Shown here piece after piece: positions 1 through 8,805 of a stretch of 64,000 nucleotides of DNA (its first letter is position 1; each line of letters starts with the position of its first letter). This stretch comes from JABDQZ01 sp963801985 (GTDB lineage: Bacteria; Pseudomonadota; Gammaproteobacteria; Chromatiales; Chromatiaceae): positions 60,731 through 124,730 of the forward strand of contig CAWDGV010000005.1 in NCBI GenBank assembly GCA_963801985.1, written 5' to 3'. The position numbers were made by a program, and so were the translations under genes. The notes below the pieces were generated by a model. It was not told where the DNA came from and ran no database searches. It saw only the letters and a list, made by a program, of their open reading frames with translations.

Positions 1-3000
1 CTCGGGCGTTTATTGACCAACCATGGTGGTGACATCAGCCTGATCTCCTGGAGTGGCTCGATGTTTGAGTACCTCATGCCACAGCTGATTATGCCAAGTT
101 ACGATAACACTTTGCTGGCGAAAACCTGCAAGTCGGCTGTGGCACGCCAGATCGAGTATGGTCGTCAACGGACAGTGCCATGGGGGATTTCCGAGTCATG
201 CTACAACGCCACCGACATGCATCATGTTTATCAATATCGTGCTTTCGGTGTGCCGGGTTTGGGCTTGAAACGTGGCTTGGGAGAGGACCTGGTGATCGCT
301 CCTTACGCCAGCGCATTGGCATTGATGGTGATGCCACTGGAAGCCTGCAGAAATCTGCAAACGCTTGCTGCCAATGATTTTATAGGGCCTTATGGTTTTT
401 TTGAAGCTATCGACTACACGCCATCGCGGGTGCCACGGGGTAAGAAGTACGCCATCGTGCGTGCCTTCATGGCCCATCATCAAGGCATGAGTTTATTGGC
501 ACTTGAGCATATTTTGCTCGATCAGCCCATGCAGCGTCGCTTTATGTCTGATCCCCTGGTGCGTGCCACTGAATTATTACTGCAAGAACGCGTGCCGAAG
601 CAGACTGCAATTTTACATCCCCATGCCGCGGAGGTTGTCGCAGCAGCCCGTCCAGCTGAAGCTGAGACCGGTTCAATCATGCGAGTGTTTACCGAACCGA
701 ACACCCCAACACCGGAAGTGCATCTGTTGTCCAATGGCAGTTATCATGTCATGGCGACTCATGCCGGTGGGGGGTACAGCCGCTGGCGTGATCTGTCTGT
801 CACCCGTTGGCGTGAAGATGCCACTAGCGACGGCTGGGGCACGTTCATTTATTTACACGATCTGGATGCTGACAGGTTCTGGTCAAGCGCTTATCAACCA
901 ACGCTACGCAAGGCCGATCACTACGAGGCGATTTTTGTCCAGGGTAGGGCGGAATATCGCCGCCGTGACCATGATATCGAAACCCATACCGAGATTTGCG
1001 TGTCACCGGAAGATGATGTGGAAATTCGTCGTATCACCCTCACCAACCAGTCACTCGGCCAGCGGCGTATCGAAGTCACCAGTTTTGCTGAGGTGGTATT
1101 GGCGCCGCTAAATGCTGACCTGGCTCATCGTTCGTTTAGTAATCTTTTTGTACAGACCGAAATTCTGCCCGAACGCCAGGCAATTCTTTGTACTCGTCGG
1201 CCGAGGACACCGGGGGAACAGCTGCCGTGGATGTTCCATCTGTTGGTCGCGCCAGGTGCAGTGGCCGATGAGCCATCCTATGAAACAGACCGGGCTAAAT
1301 TTATTGGCAGGGGCCGCACAGCAGAGAAGCCACTGGCGCTGGATAGCTGTGAGCGCTTGTCCAACAGCGAAGGTTCCGTGCTTGATCCTATCGTCGCCAT
1401 TCGTAACACGATTACGTTTGCCCCCGATGAATCGACCATTGTGCTGATCATCTCCGGCGTCGCTGATTCACGTGAAGCTGCATTGGCCTTACTGGATAAA
1501 TATTGTGACCGCCACTTTGTTGAGCGGGCCTTTGAAATGGCCTGGTTTCAGAGTCAGGAGGTGTTGCGCCATCTCAACGCAACCGAGGTAGATGCGCAAA
1601 CCTATGGGCGTCTGGCCGGTGACGTCATTTATGGCAACTTCTTGCGCCGGGCCGCCCCCAGTGTGATTGCGCGCAACCAGTTGGGACAGTCCGGGCTGTG
1701 GCGCTTTGCTATATCGGGTGATCTGCCTATCGTCTTGCTGCATATCGGTGACATGCATCGTATTGATCTGGTTAAGCAGGTGCTGCAAGCCCATGCCTAT
1801 TGGCGCATGAAGGGTTTGGCAGTGGACCTGGTGATTGTGAATGATGATTTCTCCGGCTATCGAGCGGCTCTGCAAGACCAGATTATGGGGCTGATCAATT
1901 CAGGGCCTGAGGCGCAGGTGCTTGATAAACCGGGCGGTGTTTTTGTGCGCCGTGCTGAAGAGCTGACTGAGGAAGACCGGGTACTGTTCCAGAGCGTTGC
2001 TCGTGTGGTGCTTAAGGACAGTGCCGAGACCCTGCTTGAACAGCTGGAACGTCGTGTCGCAGTGGAACGCCTGCCGAATCATCTGATTGCATCAGTGACA
2101 GCCGGTTCTGAAAAGATTCAACCGCTTTTTCCACGTGAGCGTATTTTTTGTAACGGCCTCGGCGGTTTTACCCCTGATGGGCATGAGTATGTCGTCACGC
2201 TTGAACCGGGGCAGACGACTCCGGCGCCTTGGGTCAATGTCATTGCCAGTCCGTATATAGGTACCGTGGTCAGCGAGAGTGGCAGTGCTTATACCTGGGT
2301 GGAAAATGCCCATGAGTTCCGTCTGACCACCTGGCATAACGATCCGATTAGCGATAGCAGCGGCGAGGCCTTCTACATTCGTGACGAAGAGAGCACTGTT
2401 TTCTGGTCACCCACACCATTACCGGCTTGTGGAAAATCAGCTTATGTATGCCGTCACGGTTTTGGCTATAGTATCTTTGAACACTTTGAAATGGGTATCG
2501 CTTCAGAGCTGACTACCTACGTCGCCATGGATGCGCCGGTGAAGTTCGTGGTGATCAAGTTGCGAAATGCGTCGGGGCGTACCCGGCGTTTGTCACTGAC
2601 CGGCTATTGGGAACTGGTACTGGGCGAATGGCGACACGCCAACCAGATGCATATTGTCACTGAGACAGACCCTCACAGTGGGGCGCTGTTTGCCCGTAAT
2701 GCTTATGGTCGTGAATGTGCTAATCGCGTTGTCTTTGCCCAGGTGAGCGAACCGGAACGGTCAGTCACCGGTAACCGCACCGAGTTCATCGGTCGAAACA
2801 GTTCATTGGGCAATCCGGCAGCGTTGGGCCGCGAACATCTGTCGGGTAAGACTGGTGCCGGGCTTGACCCATGCGCAGCGATGCAGACCCGGATCGAACT
2901 GACCGATGGCCAGGAACGCGAGATCGTGTTTATTTTCGGCGCGGCTAAACACGCGGACGAAGCGCACTATTTTATCCAGCGCTTCGGTGGTCAAGCCGGT

Positions 3001-4533
3001 GCACGTCACGCCCTGGAAACCGTGTGGGGCTACTGGAACCACACCCTGGGTGCGGTGCATGTTGAGACACCTGATCCAGCGCTGAATGTGCTGACCAATG
3101 GCTGGCTGGTCTACCAGACACTCTCCTGTCGCTATTGGGGACGCAGTGGTTATTATCAGTCCGGTGGCGCTTACGGTTTTCGCGATCAATTGCAGGACAC
3201 CATGGCACTGCTCCATGCAACCCCATGGCTGGCCCGTGAGCAGATCATACGTTGTGCCGAACGCCAGTTCAGCCAGGGAGATGTGCAGCATTGGTGGCAT
3301 CCACCCAATGGGCAGGGTGTACGTACTCATTTCTCAGACGACTATTTGTGGCTGGCATATGCTACCTGTCGTTATGTGCGGGCAACTGGTGATAAGAAGG
3401 TGCTTGACGAGCCTGTCTCTTTTCTTGAAGGACGCGAATTAAACCCTGATGAAGAGGCTTACTATGATCAGCCGCAACGCTCCAACGAAACAGCCACGCT
3501 TTATGATCATTGTGTGCGAGCGATTAAACACGGCCTGCGTTTTGGCGAACATCAACTACCATTAATGGGCTGTGGAGACTGGAACGATGGTATGAATCTT
3601 GTCGGTGCCAAGGGTAAGGGCGAGAGTGTTTGGCTGGCATGGTTTCTTTATGAAAATCTACTGCAGTTTTCTGATCTGGCTCGTGAACATGGTGATCGGG
3701 TTTTTGCAGATCTTTGTACCCGGCAGGCAGTAGAACTGCTAGCTAATATTGAGAAAAATGGCTGGGATGGCAGCTGGTATCGGCGCGCCTATTTTGATGA
3801 TGGTACACCGTTGGGTTCAGCCCGGAACGACGAATGCCAAATCGATTCCATCAGTCAAAGTTGGTCAGTTATTTCTGGTGGAGGTGATCCTATGCGTGCC
3901 CGCCAGGCGATGGAAGCGGTTGATCAACGTTTGGTGCGACGTGATGCTCAGTTAATTCAACTGCTCGACCCCCCCTTCGATAAATCGACTCTTGAACCAG
4001 GATATATCAAAGGCTACGTGCCAGGCGTGCGTGAAAATGGCGGTCAATATACCCATGCCGCTATTTGGGCGACTACCGCATTTGCCATGATGGGTGACAA
4101 GAAACGTGCCTGGGAGCTGTTTACTATGCTCAACCCCATTAACCGTGGCAGTCAGGCAGAAGAGAGCGAACGCTACAAGGTTGAACCTTATGTGATGAGC
4201 GCGGATATCTACGGTGCTGCGCCTCACACCGGTCGTGGCGGCTGGACCTGGTACACTGGCGCGGCAGGCTGGATGTATCGACTCAGTCTCGAAACACTGC
4301 TGGGTCTGAAACGGGAAGGCGATCAATTGCGCATTGTGCCTTGTGTCCCTGATGATTGGGATGCCTACAAAATTTACTACCGCTATCGCGACACCTTTTA
4401 TCACATCACGATTAAATGTGGCAGTGACCGAGCTGAGCGTGTGACGGTTGATGGTGTAGTGACGAATGACGATGGTTTGATTTCTTTGGTGGATGATCGT
4501 CAGGATCATTATGTCGAGGTGGTGTTGGCTTAA
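1..4533 (+). CDS. ndvB: Cyclic beta-1,2-glucan synthase (NdvB/ChvB family), C-terminal part
   Basis: The reading frame is open from base 1, so the gene begins upstream; about 1,510 residues remain of a family usually near 2,800. The first 200 residues match the glycoamylase-like domain that controls glucan chain length (motif GISESCYNATD, then MAHHQGMS). Two blocks of GH94/glycosyltransferase-36 beta-sandwich follow (about 215-500 and 720-990), then the (alpha/alpha)6 phosphorylase domain with the catalytic-Asp motif GDWNDGMN near residue 1190. In this family the missing N-terminal half carries the membrane glycosyltransferase that builds the chain, and the GH94 part closes it into a ring. 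Cyclic glucans act in the periplasm in osmoadaptation and host contact. Domain assignment is firm; the true product is inferred. Confidence 0.88.
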   Translation, partial: LGRLLTNHGGDISLISWSGSMFEYLMPQLIMPSYDNTLLAKTCKSAVARQIEYGRQRTVPWGISESCYNATDMHHVYQYRAFGVPGLGLKRGLGEDLVIAPYASALALMVMPLEACRNLQTLAANDFIGPYGFFEAIDYTPSRVPRGKKYAIVRAFMAHHQGMSLLALEHILLDQPMQRRFMSDPLVRATELLLQERVPKQTAILHPHAAEVVAAARPAEAETGSIMRVFTEPNTPTPEVHLLSNGSYHVMATHAGGGYSRWRDLSVTRWREDATSDGWGTFIYLHDLDADRFWSSAYQPTLRKADHYEAIFVQGRAEYRRRDHDIETHTEICVSPEDDVEIRRITLTNQSLGQRRIEVTSFAEVVLAPLNADLAHRSFSNLFVQTEILPERQAILCTRRPRTPGEQLPWMFHLLVAPGAVADEPSYETDRAKFIGRGRTAEKPLALDSCERLSNSEGSVLDPIVAIRNTITFAPDESTIVLIISGVADSREAALALLDKYCDRHFVERAFEMAWFQSQEVLRHLNATEVDAQTYGRLAGDVIYGNFLRRAAPSVIARNQLGQSGLWRFAISGDLPIVLLHIGDMHRIDLVKQVLQAHAYWRMKGLAVDLVIVNDDFSGYRAALQDQIMGLINSGPEAQVLDKPGGVFVRRAEELTEEDRVLFQSVARVVLKDSAETLLEQLERRVAVERLPNHLIASVTAGSEKIQPLFPRERIFCNGLGGFTPDGHEYVVTLEPGQTTPAPWVNVIASPYIGTVVSESGSAYTWVENAHEFRLTTWHNDPISDSSGEAFYIRDEESTVFWSPTPLPACGKSAYVCRHGFGYSIFEHFEMGIASELTTYVAMDAPVKFVVIKLRNASGRTRRLSLTGYWELVLGEWRHANQMHIVTETDPHSGALFARNAYGRECANRVVFAQVSEPERSVTGNRTEFIGRNSSLGNPAALGREHLSGKTGAGLDPCAAMQTRIELTDGQEREIVFIFGAAKHADEAHYFIQRFGGQAGARHALETVWGYWNHTLGAVHVETPDPALNVLTNGWLVYQTLSCRYWGRSGYYQSGGAYGFRDQLQDTMALLHATPWLAREQIIRCAERQFSQGDVQHWWHPPNGQGVRTHFSDDYLWLAYATCRYVRATGDKKVLDEPVSFLEGRELNPDEEAYYDQPQRSNETATLYDHCVRAIKHGLRFGEHQLPLMGCGDWNDGMNLVGAKGKGESVWLAWFLYENLLQFSDLAREHGDRVFADLCTRQAVELLANIEKNGWDGSWYRRAYFDDGTPLGSARNDECQIDSISQSWSVISGGGDPMRARQAMEAVDQRLVRRDAQLIQLLDPPFDKSTLEPGYIKGYVPGVRENGGQYTHAAIWATTAFAMMGDKKRAWELFTMLNPINRGSQAEESERYKVEPYVMSADIYGAAPHTGRGGWTWYTGAAGWMYRLSLETLLGLKREGDQLRIVPCVPDDWDAYKIYYRYRDTFYHITIKCGSDRAERVTVDGVVTNDDGLISLVDDRQDHYVEVVLA

Positions 4534-4672
4534 ACAAGCCTGGCTTGAAAAACAGAATTACCCGAATAGTAGTGCCAATGGCAGATGCCGCAAATTCCAG
4601 ACCCCCTTTTAGCAGGCGCCAGTTTCCAGGCTTGAAATCGTTAGTGATTTTAAAACGTGTTGGTGTGGTCAT
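4412..4672 (-). CDS. Possible small ORF antisense to the end of the glucan synthase gene
   Basis: An 86-codon frame on the minus strand starts in the intergenic space and runs 122 bases into the opposite strand of the glucan synthase gene. The ATG at 4672 has a good Shine-Dalgarno (GGAG about 9 bases upstream). The first 50 residues lie mostly outside the other gene and look protein-like (a basic segment, then GTTIRVILFFKPG). The rest is Pro/His-rich, as expected of antisense coding. It may be a real short protein that ends by running into its neighbour, or chance. No family was recognised. Confidence 0.22.
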   Translation of the reverse strand: MTTPTRFKITNDFKPGNWRLLKGGLEFAASAIGTTIRVILFFKPGLFKPTPPRHNDPDDHPPKKSNHRHSSLHHQPSHAQLGHCHI

Positions 4673-4797
4673 GAGTTCATCTCCATAGCACCCTGCGAAA
4701 AATTCAACTACTTGGGATTGCCGGTATATAGGCAGGAGAAGTGATGATGGTAGAATATTTGCTATAGGCTTTATTTTAGTCGGGATAGGACAATGTT

Positions 4798-5766
4798 ATG
4801 GATTTCATAGATTACTACAAGATTCTGGGTGTTGATCCGGATGCAGACAGCAAGGTGATTAAAACCGCCTATCGTAAGCTGGCACGTAAGTATCACCCGG
4901 ATATGAATCCTGATGAAGGCGCCGAAGCAAAATTTAAAGATGTTGCCGAAGCTTATCAGGTTCTCAAAGATCCTCAGCGCAGAGCGGTATTTGATGAATT
5001 GCGCCAATATGGAGGGCAGTCTAAGCAAGGTTTTGTACCACCGGGCAGCCAAGCTGGCCGCGATGCTGAATATCAAGCAGACAGTCAATACGCCAGCGAT
5101 TTTTCAGATTTTTTTAATTCTATTTTTGGTGGTCGGAGTAGTGCATATGAACAAGCTGGGCATGCTCAACATCATCATGTCAGAGGGCAGGACGCGGAAA
5201 TAGAACTGCCGGTACTTCTGGAAGAAACGATCAAAGAAAATCAAAGAACGATCGAATATTTGTTGCCAGTTTATGAAAATGGTCAGATAAGCCAAATCAA
5301 AAAGCACCTGAATGTAAAAATACCCAAGGGCGTTATGGATGGTGAGAGAATACGGCTTAAAGGCCAGGGACATCCTGGTCTTAACGGAGGTCACGCTGGC
5401 GATTTGTATTTACATATTCGCGTGGTCCCACACCCATTGTTTGATGTGCAGGGGCATAATCTGATCATCGCATTGCCACTTGCACCATGGGAAGCTGCCT
5501 TAGGTACCAAGGTAACGCTGCCCACTCTCGAAGGAAAAATAAGTCTGTCGATACCGCCAAATACGCAGTCTGGCAAAAAATTGCGAATCAAAGGCAAGGG
5601 CTTAAAAGGCCGTGAATCTAAAGACAATGCGATCACAGGTGATTTGTTCGCTATTGTCAAAGTGGTTATGCCAACCAGTATAGACGAAAAGGAAATACAC
5701 CTGTGGCGCGAGCTTGAGGCTACCGCGAACTTTGATCCAAGAGCAGAATGGAGTATGCAGTCATGA
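4798..5766 (+). CDS. cbpA: CbpA, DnaJ-like co-chaperone / curved-DNA-binding protein
   Basis: A 322-residue protein, the normal CbpA length. Residues 4-69 form a J-domain with the HPD tripeptide (YHPDMNPDEG) that stimulates DnaK ATPase. A Gly/Phe-containing linker follows (around SIFGGRSS), then the two beta-barrel C-terminal substrate-binding domains (about 120-310). There is no CxxCxGxG zinc finger, which separates it from DnaJ. The gene overlaps cbpM by ATGA, so the pair is translationally coupled. In Escherichia coli, CbpA acts with DnaK in stationary phase and also binds curved DNA in the nucleoid. Confidence 0.93.
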   Translation: MDFIDYYKILGVDPDADSKVIKTAYRKLARKYHPDMNPDEGAEAKFKDVAEAYQVLKDPQRRAVFDELRQYGGQSKQGFVPPGSQAGRDAEYQADSQYASDFSDFFNSIFGGRSSAYEQAGHAQHHHVRGQDAEIELPVLLEETIKENQRTIEYLLPVYENGQISQIKKHLNVKIPKGVMDGERIRLKGQGHPGLNGGHAGDLYLHIRVVPHPLFDVQGHNLIIALPLAPWEAALGTKVTLPTLEGKISLSIPPNTQSGKKLRIKGKGLKGRESKDNAITGDLFAIVKVVMPTSIDEKEIHLWRELEATANFDPRAEWSMQS

Positions 5767-6062
5767 GCGAGATATTAATCAGTATTTCATTTAATGAATT
5801 GTGTCAGGTTGAAGGGGTTGAAAGCGAGAGCATCATTGAAATCGTTGAATATGGCATTGTTGAACCGATAGATGGTAATGAAGTAGATCAATGGATGTTT
5901 GATGTCAGCAGTATTCACTGGATTAAAAAAGCTTTACGACTGCACCAGGATTTGGAGATCGATTGGGTAGCCGTTGCTTTAGTGATTGACTTGATGCAGC
6001 AAAAGGAGTCGTTGGAAAAAGAAAACGCAGCGTATCAACGACAACTTAAGCACTTTACCTAA
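5763..6062 (+). CDS. cbpM: CbpM, modulator of CbpA
   Basis: A 99-residue MerR-HTH_17-like helical protein. The start at 5763 is chosen because its ATG overlaps the cbpA stop (ATGA); an earlier in-frame ATG at 5748 lies inside cbpA. The sequence keeps the family pattern (FNELCQVEGVES, then a helical part ending in a coiled coil LMQQKESLEKENAAYQRQL). In E. coli, CbpM binds the CbpA J-domain and blocks both its co-chaperone and DNA-binding activities. Position and size agree with that role. Confidence 0.88.
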   Translation: MSEILISISFNELCQVEGVESESIIEIVEYGIVEPIDGNEVDQWMFDVSSIHWIKKALRLHQDLEIDWVAVALVIDLMQQKESLEKENAAYQRQLKHFT

Positions 6063-6210
6063 GAGGCAGAGACATTAACCGAAGCAGTTGATGTCATGGG
6101 ACATTCCACGGACTATTTTACAGCAGTGATATTCAAAAACCGGCAGGTGTCAAGCAATCCAGGGCTATACCCGTTCCGAAAAATAGGCAAAGTGTGAAGT
6201 TTGCTGAGAA

Positions 6211-6248
6211 TTAAAAAAGCCCGCTGATCCCCGGGGACGAGCAGGCTT
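6211..6248 (-). terminator. Rho-independent terminator for the 6271-6771 gene
   Basis: An outer stem AAGCCTGCT/AGCGGGCTT encloses a GC-rich inner palindrome CCCCGGGG. Read on the minus strand it is followed by a run of six T. It lies 22 bases beyond the stop of the minus-strand gene and also faces the end of cbpM. Confidence 0.75.
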
Positions 6249-6270
6249 GGTGTTGAGTTGAAGTTTCCAG

Positions 6271-6771
6271 CTATTTTGTAACAGCTTTCTTCCTGGTAAC
6301 TCGCCCTCGGGTTGTTTTCGGCTTTAATGCTTTTGCTTTGGCGGCAGCATTTCTTGCAAATTCTCTCTGGAAGCGTGCCATAGATGAGGTGTAGAGAGTG
6401 GCTAAGCCACGCAGGACTTTCTCAGCATCATTAACCGCTTTGGTTTTCGCTTTGGCGTCAGCGACAACAGCATTTCGCGCTTCTTTAGAATCTTTTAACC
6501 GGCTTTTGGCAAGCTCTTTCTGTTTTGCTGTCCTGGCATTATCGACATTAGCCAGGCTTTTTTCAAAACGTCCAGTAAATGCAATCACTTTTTTATTTAC
6601 TGATGTGAGTGAACGCATCGCTGCGTTAAAATTGACGACAGCTTCTTTACAGGCAGGACTGATAGAGGATTGTGATGAAACAATATCGATAACTTTTTCA
6701 ATCGACATAACAACTTTTCTAGCAGATTTCTTTTTTGATACTTTCTTCTTACTGGTTTTCTTTATAGCCAT
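6271..6771 (-). CDS. Small basic Lys/Ala-rich protein, histone-H1-like tails
   Basis: A 166-residue protein with Lys-rich N- and C-termini (KKTSKKKVSKKKSARK; KPKTTRGRVTRKKAVTK) flanking a helical, probably coiled-coil core (about 25-140) rich in Ala, Lys and Asp. It has no signal peptide and no membrane segment. Composition resembles bacterial H1-like nucleoid proteins, suggesting nucleic-acid binding, but no defined domain was recognised. It is a single gene with its own terminator. Confidence is high that it is a gene and low for function. Confidence 0.7.
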   Translation of the reverse strand: MAIKKTSKKKVSKKKSARKVVMSIEKVIDIVSSQSSISPACKEAVVNFNAAMRSLTSVNKKVIAFTGRFEKSLANVDNARTAKQKELAKSRLKDSKEARNAVVADAKAKTKAVNDAEKVLRGLATLYTSSMARFQREFARNAAAKAKALKPKTTRGRVTRKKAVTK

Positions 6772-6986
6772 AAATTTCTCTGTTTTGGGTGAAATTGTTA
6801 ACTATAGAACATACAGCTGATAATGCTAGTGAACTTGATTATGTGAAATATATATTTGCTACAGTAATGTCGTTCTTTTTTGTAGGAGCATTACTCGATT
6901 TCAGAAAGTAATTCGCAGTGCTATGTATGTCTATTCAGCGATGGGTATAATGCTGCCATGAGCCTCTCCTATGACTGGGTGTTAGT

Positions 6987-7544
6987 ATGAATCATGAGAT
7001 CAATTACAAGAATAATCCTTTGCACGGTGTTAGTTTGAAAAAATTATTGGTAGAAATAGTCGACCACTATGGTTTTGAAATACTCTTTGCCTATTTAAAT
7101 ATCAATTGCTTTAAGAACAATCCGAGCATTGCTTCAAGTGTCAAGTTCCTTAAAAAAACAGATTGGGCACGTGAAAAAGTTGAAGCATTCTATTTGTATC
7201 AGTTTAAAAATTTACCAAGAGCATCTACAGATCAATTTGCACTGTCGCCCAGGGATCGGATAATTCCGGAAGATCAAGCGCCGGGGGAACCTGCCGAGCT
7301 AAGCTTGGAAGATGCTGAGCGCTTACGTGAAAATCGTGCAAAAAAAGCGGATGCATATGAGCAAGGTACAAGAAATCGCTCGAAATTGGCTAAGCATTCT
7401 GGCGCTCAAGCTGGCCGTTATTCTGACAGTCGTGATAAAAATCGTTCAGGCAAGACTGAGTATGAGCCGTCGACCTCGTCTGGTACTTCTATTGAGGGAG
7501 ATGTCGACCCTTGGGCGAAACGGAGAAAAAAACCCGGCAACTAA
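6987..7544 (+). CDS. VF530/DUF2132-domain protein with a long charged tail
   Basis: Residues 1-75 match the VF530 (DUF2132) family of small DNA-binding-like proteins: NNPLHGVSLKKLLVEIVDHY, INCFKNNPSI, SVKFLKKTDWAREKVE and a YLY ending. Family members are typically only 70-90 residues. Here a polar, Ser/Arg/Lys-rich, low-complexity tail of about 110 residues is added, probably disordered. The ATG at 6987 has no strong Shine-Dalgarno. The DNA-binding role comes from the family structure; the tail is unexplained. Confidence 0.82.
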   Translation: MNHEINYKNNPLHGVSLKKLLVEIVDHYGFEILFAYLNINCFKNNPSIASSVKFLKKTDWAREKVEAFYLYQFKNLPRASTDQFALSPRDRIIPEDQAPGEPAELSLEDAERLRENRAKKADAYEQGTRNRSKLAKHSGAQAGRYSDSRDKNRSGKTEYEPSTSSGTSIEGDVDPWAKRRKKPGN

Positions 7545-7582
7545 GATGATTCAGCGTTTTTTGTTCTTAAGAGAATGATTGA

Positions 7583-7837
7583 ATGAAAATTAAAAACAAT
7601 CAGGATCAACAACGTTCTCACATAATCAGAACAGATGCAGGTGAGGCATTGATTGTTGGACTGCTTACGTTCCCTATTTGGTTTTCCCTGTATCGATATG
7701 GTCCTTTAGGTGATTGGATAAAAAGTCTGGAGACATGCGGCATTTACGCCGTCTTTGGGACTATTATGCTGACCTATATTGGTATTTATATTGTATTAAA
7801 AATAACTGGGTTGCTGGTAAATTCGGGCAACGGATAA
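7583..7837 (+). CDS. Small two-helix membrane protein
   Basis: An 84-residue protein with a polar N-terminus (residues 1-20) and two hydrophobic stretches (about 24-43 and 56-77, the second IYAVFGTIMLTYIGIYIVLK). It follows the VF530-like gene by 38 bases on the same strand and may be co-transcribed. No family was recognised. Hydrophobic pattern and codon flow support a real inner-membrane protein of unknown role. Confidence 0.55.
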   Translation: MKIKNNQDQQRSHIIRTDAGEALIVGLLTFPIWFSLYRYGPLGDWIKSLETCGIYAVFGTIMLTYIGIYIVLKITGLLVNSGNG

Positions 7838-8011
7838 TTTTGGCACTGCCGAAAATACAACCTTAAAGCTAAACTGGTATAAAAATAAATACAAAGGCCC
7901 CACACAATAGCCGGCTTCGTCTTTAGGTCGTTAGCCGCACCATATGACGGAAAATGACAAGCATCGATCGTTTTCCATGGTAACTAACACCAGACTATTT
8001 TTCCCAAAATA

Positions 8012-8221
8012 TCACCACCCAAGATCGCTATAACCATAACTCTCTCTGTCGGCATTTACTTCTACCTGAGGCGCTTGCTTGATTTTTTCAGAATTTTCCT
8101 GGTTCTTAAAATTTAGATACTCTTCTTCATCCCAATTCCAGGGAATAGTTTCTTCCGCAAATAAATCTGCACCAATAAAAACCAATGACACTAATAGCGT
8201 TGCTAAAGCAAAAATTTTCAT
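8012..8221 (-). CDS. Small secreted protein, unknown function
   Basis: A 69-residue protein. The start at 8221 is preferred over an upstream in-frame ATG at 8323 because AGGAGAAAG lies directly before it and the new N-terminus is a clear signal peptide (MKIFALATLLVSLVFIGADL, cleavage near FAEE). The mature part is short, acidic and polar (WNWDEEEYLNFKNQ), with no cysteine. It is probably periplasmic. No family was recognised. Confidence 0.6.
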   Translation of the reverse strand: MKIFALATLLVSLVFIGADLFAEETIPWNWDEEEYLNFKNQENSEKIKQAPQVEVNADRESYGYSDLGW

Positions 8222-8525
8222 ATCTTTCTCCTGATATACAACCCGTTGGGGTTTCTGATCAACCTGGTAAAATGTATAGGAGAAGATACATGGTATATCG
8301 ATATTAACATTGAAATTTTTCAATGTTGCTTAGTATTGTTTATCTCCCTAATAGAATGACCCTTTGTATGAGAAGATTTTCTGTCCAATTGGACACCAAC
8401 CTGATCCTGAGTTCTTTAATGTTCGTTGTTACTGAATCGCGGTTTTTCCATTTCGTGGTTTTAATTCACTTTCATAACAAGTCTGTCTATCCTTCTGAGA
8501 GGTGTACATTAAGTGGAGCTGGTCG

Positions 8526-8696
8526 GTGATAGATTTATATTGTGAGCGGGTTGGTGCTGGTTTATGGGCTGAACCAATTAATGCATTGACCAACTTTGCC
8601 TTTATCCTTGCAGCCTATGCTGCCTGGAGATTTGCAAGACAAAGCGCAGTGCTTTCCAAGAGCGCATGGCTGCTTATCGGAGCACTGGCTGATTAA
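8526..8696 (+). pseudogene. Truncated ceramidase-like membrane protein remnant
   Basis: The 56 residues resemble the N-terminus of the bacterial ceramidase (PF05875) family: DLYCERVGAGLWAEPINA followed by a hydrophobic helix and AAWRFARQSA. GTG at 8526 has a good GGAG seven bases upstream. The frame stops after LLIGALAD, where full proteins of about 200-250 residues continue with several more helices carrying the metal-binding residues. A strong terminator follows within 25 bases. An internal deletion that removed the rest of the gene is the simplest reading. Confidence 0.6.
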
Positions 8697-8719
8697 AAAT
8701 TCTAGATGACCGAACAATT

Positions 8720-8748
8720 AAGCCACCCGCATTGGGTGGCTTTTTTTG
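8720..8748 (+). terminator. Rho-independent terminator
   Basis: An 8-bp stem AGCCACCC/GGGTGGCT with a five-base loop is followed by seven T (8741-8747). It lies just after the truncated ceramidase-like frame and was probably the terminator of the intact gene. Confidence 0.85.
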
Positions 8749-8805
8749 TGAACTGTTAAAAATATGCCGACTTCCATTTGTTGGAATAAATGGTCGGTAT
8801 TCGTC

